Source: Cyanobium sp. M30B3 (GTDB lineage Bacteria > Cyanobacteriota > Cyanobacteriia > PCC-6307 > Cyanobiaceae). Taken from it: a DNA stretch of 64,000 nt. The position numbers and the translations under genes were made by a program. Within the stretch, counting starts at the first letter, position 1. The number at the start of each line of letters is the position of its first letter. The DNA is taken from assembly GCA_018399015.1 (NCBI GenBank), contig CP073761.1:1736001-1800000 (forward strand). The letters run 5' to 3'. The notes under the pieces were generated by a model, which was not told the DNA's origin, did not search any database, and worked only from the letters and a program-made list of their open reading frames with translations. Below are positions 63,142 to 64,000 of the stretch, piece by piece.

Positions 63142-64000
63142 TCAGCTCGAACCCTCCGGTGGGACCGGGGCGTCCACCGGGGCGTCCTCCCCTGCCGGTG
63201 CGGTGAGGATGCCCCTCGCTTCAAAGCGCTTCCAGATCTCCAGCAGCAGGCCGGCTGTGATGCGCGAAGCCCTGAGCGGATCGGCGATGGTGTAGCTGAG
63301 GCCATAGCGGTTCATCTCCGGCCCGAACTCCACCAGCCGGGCGGTGGCCGGTGGCTGGAGCAGCACATCGGGCTCAGCCGCGGCGATCTCCACCAGCAGG
63401 GCAATGATCTGCACGGGTGGCCAGCTCGCGGCCGCCTGGATCTCCAGCCGGCAGCGACGGGTGCGGTCGCTGCGGGTGTAGGTGGTGGTGGTGTGGGTGA
63501 AGAAGGTCTGGTTGGGTACCACCAGTTCGGCGTTGTCGCTGCCGCGCCAGAGGGTGGCGGCCCGCAGCCCCAGGCGCCGCACCTCGCAGGCCTCACCCTC
63601 GTGCATCAGCACCTCACCGGGACGCACCGACCCCTCGAACAGCAGCCACAGGCCGGAGATGAAGTTGGAGAACACCTCCTTGATGCCGAAACCCAGACCC
63701 ACCGAGAGGCCACCGGCCACGGCCAGCAGTCCGGTCTGGTTGATGCCCAGGGCATTGAAGGCCCACAGCACCCCGAGCGACACCAGCACGTAGCGGATCA
63801 CCAGTTCCAGGGCCCGGCGGCCGCCATCGCCGAGCTGGAGACCGCGCTGGGCGAGCCAGCTCAACCAGGCCGCCGGCAGGGCTGAACCCATCACCACCAG
63901 ATAGAGCAGGGCAGACACCCAGGCCAGTTGCCCCAGCTGAATCGAACTGCCCAGCCACACCCCCAGGGGCAGATCCGCCACCGTCTGCAGGCTGTCGAGG
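63142..64000 (-). CDS. mechanosensitive channel, MscS family (partial, C-terminal part)
   Basis: The frame runs off the right edge, so only the C-terminal 286 or so residues are seen. They include at least three membrane spans and the pore and beta domains: LLAVAGGLSVGLGFGIKEVF, NFISGLWLLFEGSVRPGEVL, then the MscS beta domain (EACEVRRLGLRAATLWRGSD, VVPNQTFFTHT) and the alpha/beta C-terminus. It releases osmolytes on hypo-osmotic shock. It converges on glgB. The start and N-terminal region lie outside the window. Confidence 0.92.
   Translation of the reverse strand, partial: LDSLQTVADLPLGVWLGSSIQLGQLAWVSALLYLVVMGSALPAAWLSWLAQRGLQLGDGGRRALELVIRYVLVSLGVLWAFNALGINQTGLLAVAGGLSVGLGFGIKEVFSNFISGLWLLFEGSVRPGEVLMHEGEACEVRRLGLRAATLWRGSDNAELVVPNQTFFTHTTTTYTRSDRTRRCRLEIQAAASWPPVQIIALLVEIAAAEPDVLLQPPATARLVEFGPEMNRYGLSYTIADPLRASRITAGLLLEIWKRFEARGILTAPAGEDAPVDAPVPPEGSS

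Noticed and set aside
1-64000. CRISPR array, insertion sequence, prophage or rRNA operon
   Set aside because: No spaced direct repeats, transposase, integrase or phage genes and no rRNA sequence were seen.

Overview
The window is ordinary chromosomal DNA of a high-GC picocyanobacterium of the Cyanobium / alpha-cyanobacterial Synechococcus type. The evidence is a D1 photosystem II gene (psbA), an NDH-1 subunit D gene, glycogen synthase and branching enzyme, solanesyl-diphosphate synthase and UbiD for plastoquinone, MenB/MenD for phylloquinone, several cyanobacteria-typical families (Ycf51, DUF760, DUF1350, DUF2605, DUF4336) and at least twelve HIP1 octamers (GCGATCGC). G+C is roughly two thirds by eye. 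I found no phage, insertion sequence, CRISPR array, rRNA or restriction/defence locus.

Layout. 1-2.85 kb: the tail of an unidentified gene, tRNA-Pro(GGG), a DEDD exonuclease, PrxQ and a DUF1350 protein. 2.9-12.8 kb: DUF805, acetyl-CoA synthetase, a HAD phosphatase, then a tight minus-strand run comB - nitrilase-like - AMIN/amidase - murI - sds, and a plus-strand pair ubiD - Rrf2 regulator. 12.8-16.3 kb: the most accessory-looking stretch, with a small secreted protein, an SMC-like ATPase, an HpsJ-like membrane protein and a secreted protein ending in a VPGPLP-type PEP-CTERM signal; it has its own intrinsic terminator and a leader inverted repeat and is visibly more AT-rich than its surroundings. 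16.3-28.8 kb: peroxiredoxin-like protein, MliC-like lysozyme inhibitor, aroA, an MnmC-like methyltransferase, glmU, and a long minus-strand block menD - menB - L,D-transpeptidase - glgA - unknown - murF, then lepB. 28.8-38.4 kb: DUF760, DUF4336, a ZIP transporter, psbA, a degenerate GTPase-like DUF697 protein, a CDF transporter, a small protein whose frame appears broken in a C6 tract, trpS, a GH104-like lysozyme and DUF2605. 38.5-49.9 kb: thrS - glk - thrB, an outer-membrane beta-barrel with a textbook terminator, ndhD, an M3 oligopeptidase, a lipase-like hydrolase, an APH-fold kinase and a DOMON-like protein. 50-64 kb: folB/proA, a ROK kinase, tamB, ycf51, DUF4332, a CocE/NonD hydrolase, DUF3887, glgB and the C-terminal part of an MscS channel.

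Together the genes cover cell-wall building and remodelling (glmU, murF, murI, amidase, L,D-transpeptidase, GH104, MliC-like), glycogen metabolism (glgA, glgB, glk, ROK kinase), photosynthetic and quinone functions (psbA, ndhD, sds, ubiD, menB, menD) and amino-acid/tRNA functions. No large undescribed system is evident. The points most worth following are the HpsJ-like / PEP-CTERM pair without a local exosortase, the C6 frameshift before trpS, the GTPase-like protein without a P-loop, and the MliC-like inhibitor.
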